Below, piece by piece: positions 59,284 through 64,000 of a stretch of DNA of 64,000 bases; position 1 is the stretch's first letter; the number at the start of each line of letters is the position of its first letter. A program made the position numbers and the translations under genes. The notes under the pieces were generated by a model. It saw only the letters and a program-made list of their open reading frames with translations, had not been told where the DNA came from and searched no databases. Source of the stretch: Amoeboaphelidium protococcarum (lineage: Eukaryota; Aphelidiomycota; Aphelidea). The stretch lies in NCBI GenBank assembly GCA_023515745.1, contig JALECJ010000257.1, positions 560,687 to 624,686 of the forward strand, in the 5' to 3' direction.

Positions 59284-60816
59284 CTTATTAACAGTAACGT
59301 AGTTTAGATACACAGACAGACGGATGAGGAGTTGATAGTAAAAGAGAAGAGAAGAAGGCAGACTAGACTTTGGCCCAAGTGGACTATATTCGATATGCGC
59401 GCCACAATTCAGCTGATTGGACACCATACGATGATGCGATTCGCTGGCAATGAAATTCCCAAACTGGTATTTCAGATTTCGCCAACAGTTTCATTTCCTT
59501 GGCAACGCGTAATATCAGTAAGGGCTGTACAAAACAAAAAACGAATTTGTTACCACTGTACTGTGCATATGGAGCTCTTGTGTGCAATTGTATGAGGTGA
59601 AACCTATTGCCTTACGACCGGAGTGCTAAGAGCAATGACGTAGTTCAATGCTCGAAGACCGGGGTCGCTATGGCCTTAGATGATTTTACATCCTTGCTGA
59701 TCGTTTTGGAAGTTTTTCCGATCTGCGTCTTTTGTAGTGATGAAACATTAGTGAAACTAGTGGTTAACAAGTACATATTATTTGACTATACAACCCCTTT
59801 TAGCTGTTTTAACACCGACGATTTTGGCTGCCCTTTACTCATGACATATGCTTTGGCAATTTAGGCATATTGGCTTCGAGTATCATTTGATTGCAGATTA
59901 ATAGTAGACTCTAATGCTAAAGGCAGTCATTAAAAAACAGCAGTAAACAATCCTTGTTTGCTCTTGTGGTGCCAGTAGCTGAGCACGTCAACGACCTCTC
60001 TATCACGAACGTAACACAAGATAGAATTTCACGATATTAAAGGCGATTTAACCATATCACGAAATACAAATTTATGTTATTCGCACTTTATATAGTATCA
60101 GGTGTGGAGTCATTGGTTGTTTTACCTTTCTTCTTCTTCGTCATTAAATATCCATACGATTTTAAAAAAATGCGTCAACAATCAATATTAGATATACTCA
60201 TCCAATATTCTTGTAATAAGCGCAAACTCTCAGTCTCCTATGACGTTCCAGTTATTAGTGGTTATTAAAATGTGTCAGCCGTTGACAAGATACATCTTCC
60301 TAAAGGTAATTAGAGTTGGTCCATCGGTTTAATTTGGCTTTAGAAGAGTTTGCAAAGACAATGTTGATAACATGATCTGCTTATAAGTACTTGGATATTC
60401 TTAAAGTCGTTTCTGTCATTCTAATCAGAAGAAAGCGTAGCTGGTAGAGTTTAGCTAAATTTAGTAATACTGTCGGCTCAACTGCTATTTCATCTTAGCG
60501 TGACACACGCTGGTCTGCTCGTTGAAGCAACATTGCCAATTTTAGGAGGATGTTGGCTCGTTTTGCAACATTATGTCTCGACTCCTTGCAAGATGATATC
60601 GTGGTCTGCTTTGGTTCTTTCAACTTTATCTGTAATATCAAGTTTCTGCAACTTCTGAATTATTTGATAGCGTGTTATATAAGTGGATATTGTATACTAA
60701 ATCTTACACGGCAAGACAACGGAGTCATCTAAAGCCATCACCGCAATTAAGTGTCATAGACCTTACATTAATGACTTAATTCTTCGTATTAGCGCTTATG
60801 TTAAAGACTTAGAAAA

Positions 60817-61923
60817 TGGTGGCGTCTGAGTAGTTTGCTGAATTGAAATTGTTGTTAGAGTAACACTAGAATTAGTTTTTACGTGGTGAAGCCTCTGATC
60901 CTCATGCTAAAGACAATTTGATTTATATGACTGTTATATCCACTTGCAGTCAATTTTTAGAAGCATTGGGATTTTAGATTTCTGACTTAGAATCAGTAGT
61001 TGTTGATGGAGATTGCATCTTTATTTGATTTTACTTCAGCTGGTCCTATAGGGCATCAAGTTAGTTGTATCAATGAATAGTTTGAATTAGATGTTACGGA
61101 GCTTAAAAGTTAGTGGAGACTTGCGCGTGGTGTTATAAAAGATAAGAGAATAGCTAGCAAGGAGTCATCCCTTGAAAGAAGTGATCAACTGGGTATAGAA
61201 TTTGCTCTTAAAAAATTTGCACATGGAAAAGTTGTCTGATGTGAGAATTCTCTCGTTATTCACTCATTCATGTTGCGATGTTGACGATTGGCCTCTGTCT
61301 GAAAATTTGTTTGATTAGCTCCTAGCTAATTGCTCTATTCTGCCCTATTCTCAAATCCGAGCCATCTGCTTAATGATTCCAGTTAAAGCATTGCTACATA
61401 TTTGCAATGTTCTTCACTGTATCATAACAATGCCTTAGTACTAATACTATGCAAGCTGTTAAACTCGTAAATCTAATCCCGATAACGACTAGCTGCGTAG
61501 GAAAATTGATCATATAGTGCGATTATCTGTACGTTACCAGCGTTCTGGCTTCACTAAAGAGCAGTTGAAGTAAAATTTCCGACTTCGGAATCAAGACAAG
61601 GAGGATATATACATATTGAGATGATGACACTAAATTTCAGCTGTCGCCCTCTGGAAATAGAACTACGCTGTCTGATTCTCTTCCTGCCTACAATCTAGCG
61701 TTAGTTCTTGCGCTAACTTTGAATATCCAGTAATTGCAGCAGTGAATGATCTTTATCCATTTTAGACAATGTAAACTCTACATAGAAAAATAAGTCTGGC
61801 CGTCAACGTAATAGTAATTTGATGTAAATAGTGTATGGTGCTGATGCTGTCAAAAAGATTAATTTATATGAAGCTATTGAGTTATTTGCAACTGTAAACG
61901 AGAAGAGTAGATTCAATAAGTGA
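60817..61923 (+). pseudogene. Decayed or intron-interrupted gene, family unknown
   Basis: The first 68 codons from ATG 60817 (MVASEQFAELKLLLEQ..., many TAG/TAA Gln) read well and meet TGA at 61027. About 61022-61238 reads well in another frame (SAGPIGHQVSCINEQ). A third frame, open from 61040 and holding ATG 61223, runs to TGA 61622-61624 (LSENLFDQLLANC, VRYQRSGFTKEQLKQN). A last piece at about 61755-61923 (VYGADAVKKINLYEAIELF) is again shifted. Missing introns could explain one change, but not obviously all. No family recognised. Confidence 0.4.
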
Positions 61924-62100
61924 CAGACAAATCTGTATAGAAACGAAGCAAAGTCATCCTTCTGTTACTGCCCAGATTATTTTACCCGGACCAGATACGA
62001 GTCAGGTCCTTAGACGCTCCGTCCCTGCTCTTCACACTGATATTAGATGAGAACCAAAAATTAATAATGTTCTGGTTTAAGTGCGGTATCAATTAGTCAT

Positions 62101-62612
62101 TCACAATTCCGTATGTCCATACACAAAATGGAGTTTCTGAACGTGGTAATCGTTTACGATGTATTCCGAGCGCGTTTCACAGCCAGCGGATTGCCGAAAT
62201 CTTTCTGGGATTAAGCTCTCTAGTATGCTGTCGTCACCAATAATTCGTAGCTCGCTCAGCTCAGCTTTTATCGGGATTCGTTCTTTCACAACGTGTACCG
62301 TCTCTGTTATTTCTCCCTGCATTGTGCTTTTATACCGACATCCTAAAACGATGTCGATCGATAGCTCAGTTTTTGCACCAGATGTCGAGCTTTCAAAATC
62401 ATTTCAGTCAATTGATGTATCTTTTAATAACAAAATAGACGTTATTGCCGCGATATGGAGTATTAGTTCATTGAAATGCTTTGTGCATTGATGCTCTCAG
62501 CGATCGATTGGTCTTGCACCATCCCTGTGAAGTAATAGCGCATAGTTCTCCGCACAGTACTGTATCTGCAGACAAAAGAAATATTTTCAATACACGATCA
62601 AGGCTTTACCTT
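62101..62612 (-). pseudogene. Possible gene piece with in-frame TGAs
   Basis: Frame ending at TGA 62103-62101 contains a 74-codon ORF (start 62322, MQGEITETVHVVKERIP). The same frame continues upstream as plausible protein through TGA at 62404-62406 and 62497-62499, up to a candidate 44-nt intron (62566-62609, AAG|GTAAAG ... TGTCTGCAG). Family unknown. Probably a pseudogene; it could also be chance. Confidence 0.3.
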
Positions 62613-62960
62613 ATGCAATTCTAGTTCAATTAATTCAACGACAATATAAATTATGCATATGTCGCATTTCTTTACGCGATAGCCCGGGACGTTGCTGATC
62701 AGAGAAAAATTGGGCTAATTCTGGGTAGGCCCTCACACGACTGAAGACGAGTGCGATCGCGTCCCCGACAGCCATCGTTAGCGAGCCTAAATCCATTATG
62801 GTAAAAGGTAAGATGGTAACAAACAATAAGCAAAGTAAAATCTACTCAGCCTAAATGTCCGCTTCATTCATTCATTCATTCATTATTCATCTTTCCTTCC
62901 CTATTATTCTTCATTTCATTATTCAAATTCATCCCAATTGAAGCTCAGGCCAGAGCTTGA

Positions 62961-64000
62961 TCAAACCATGATGTTCTCATTTTGAATCTCACTATCATCG
63001 GCTCTGCTCTTGAACAGAGGGTTTTCGTGGGCAGAGAACTGAGCAGCGTACAAAGGATTCGTAGCAGCAGATGTGGAATCACCTCCAAAGATGTAGTTGA
63101 TGTCACGCGCAACTGCACGACCACGACGCAGCATGAACAGACCGAAAGCAGCAGCAGCAGCAGCTGTTGGAGCCAAGATTCCGATAGTAGCGTTGGAAGA
63201 GCTATTATTGGAGGAAGTAGACTGATTGGCACCCTATGGAGCATCAGTAGCAACGACCTTAATAACAGCTGGTGTAGCAGGAGCAACTTCAAAGTTCACT
63301 GGAGGAGCAACAACATCATCCGAAGAAGGCATAATAAAGACTGGCGCAGCACCTTGTTCAGATCCAGACTCACTAATAGGAGGACTGTTCAGTTTCTCAA
63401 AAAAGCCAGGGATGATAAAGTCACGAATAACCGCCTGAGTAGGAGATGGAGTTTCTTCCTCTTCCTCAGTCTCAGATGGGAGCTCTTCTTCAGGCTCTGA
63501 AGGAGCTTCAGTTTCCTCAACAATTTCAGTAGTAGAGGTAGAAGTCTCTTCCTAAACTTCTTCAGTGGTGGTTGTAGTTTCCTCAGCAACAGGTTCAGAC
63601 GACGTTGTAGTCTCTTCAGCAACCTCGGTACTGGTAGAAGTTTCTTCAGCAATAGGCTCAGAAGATGTAGAAGTCTCTTCAGCAACCTCAGTGGTAGAAG
63701 TGGTTTCTTCAGCAGCAGCAGATGTAGTAGTCTCCTCAGCAACAGACTCAGAAGAGGTAGTAGTTTCCTCAACAACAGGCTCAGAGGTGGCAATCACTTC
63801 AGACGTGGTAGTAGACTCTTCAACAACTTCAGATGTGGAACTAGTCTCCTCAACTGCCTCAGTAGTAGTTGTGGTGATAACTTCCTCAATGGTGCTTGAT
63901 GACGTTGTAGGCTCAATCACAACCTCTGAGGTAGAGGTAGTTGCCTCGAAAGAAGACTCAGTAGTTGACGTCTCAGCAGCAGGTGTAGAGGAGCTAGTTA
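62961..64000 (-). CDS. VWA surface adhesin family, copy 3, C-terminal part (cut by window edge)
   Basis: The C-terminal ~346 codons of a third member. The Glu/Thr/Ser repeat stalk (EETTTSSEPV-like units), transmembrane helix (APTAAAAAAFGLFML) and NPLY/NPLF tail are nearly the same as in copy 2, more alike than either is to copy 1. The VWA domain and signal peptide would lie beyond 64000. The 3' flank is also shared with copy 2 (CATTCATT and TTCATTTCATTATTCAA), so copies 2 and 3 arose by a more recent duplication or conversion. Confidence 0.8.

Larger units (their letters stand above)
59284..62960. other. 3.7-kb region of decayed or doubtful coding DNA
   Basis: No intact, recognisable gene. 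Stretches with good protein character change frame or meet TGA at several points (60817-61923 plus strand, 62101-62612 minus strand, described separately). 59284-60800 shows only short frames such as 60074-60368. This looks like old insertions or dying genes between adhesin paralogs. Confidence 0.5.

Noticed and set aside
60074-60368. 98-codon plus-strand ORF
   Set aside because: Short, hydrophobic at one end only, no homology, within a region of decay; one-stop code makes such frames common.
61006-61039. 34-nt GT...AG intron joining two frames in the decayed gene
   Set aside because: Unusually short and only one of several frame changes; not enough to rebuild a gene.

Overview
This is a eukaryotic nuclear window that reads sensibly only with a non-standard code. 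In almost every gene TAG and TAA interrupt conserved domains at positions where glutamine fits, and genes end at TGA. Examples are thioredoxin reductase, a Ste20-type kinase, an AN1 zinc-finger protein, eIF3a and a septin. UAR=Gln with TGA as the only stop is the ciliate-type code; it also occurs in hexamitid diplomonads, some ulvophyte algae and an oxymonad, and from memory (unchecked) in the aphelid Amoeboaphelidium. Gene content leans towards an opisthokont near the fungi: septin, Eaf1-type HSA/SANT protein, Med4, classical PTP, Sac1, ATF/CREB-type bZIP, mitoPLD-like protein, and Ser/Thr-stalked surface proteins. That placement is an inference. Genes are compact and intron-poor; one 62-nt intron is well supported.

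Layout. 0.3-9.7 kb: secreted TULIP-like protein, bZIP factor, AN1/UIM protein, PLD-family protein, Nop4/RBM28, NEDD1-like WD40 protein. 10.3-17.6 kb: thioredoxin reductase, PHYHD1-like dioxygenase, two related short-chain dehydrogenases with a broken third copy between them, and a gene interrupted by one TGA and one frameshift. 18-22.2 kb: GCK-type kinase and SUN-domain protein. 23.2-34 kb: a repeat-rich locus with four members of a Crinkler-D2-like kinase family and two near-identical cysteine dioxygenase genes, including a 3.16-kb duplication and two single-N gaps. 34.4-42.9 kb: PTP, Sac1, DsbA-like protein, septin, PC4/Sub1, Med4 and an MGTRG-type protein. 43.4-45.9 kb: two adjacent PP2C phosphatases, both with signal peptides. 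46-52.2 kb: eIF3a, Eaf1, prefoldin 5. 52.4-64 kb: three paralogous surface proteins (the third cut by the window edge), separated by tandem repeats and by decayed, apparently once-coding DNA.

Most genes are housekeeping: translation, ribosome assembly, transcription, chromatin, redox and lipid signalling. Three groups stand out as accessory and fast-evolving: the Crinkler-like kinases, the secreted PP2C pair, and the VWA / Ser-Thr stalk / membrane / NPxY surface proteins. The last have an architecture like integrin-beta tails or the Sib adhesins of Dictyostelium. These would fit an organism that adheres to, or lives inside, another cell, but the sequence alone does not prove that.
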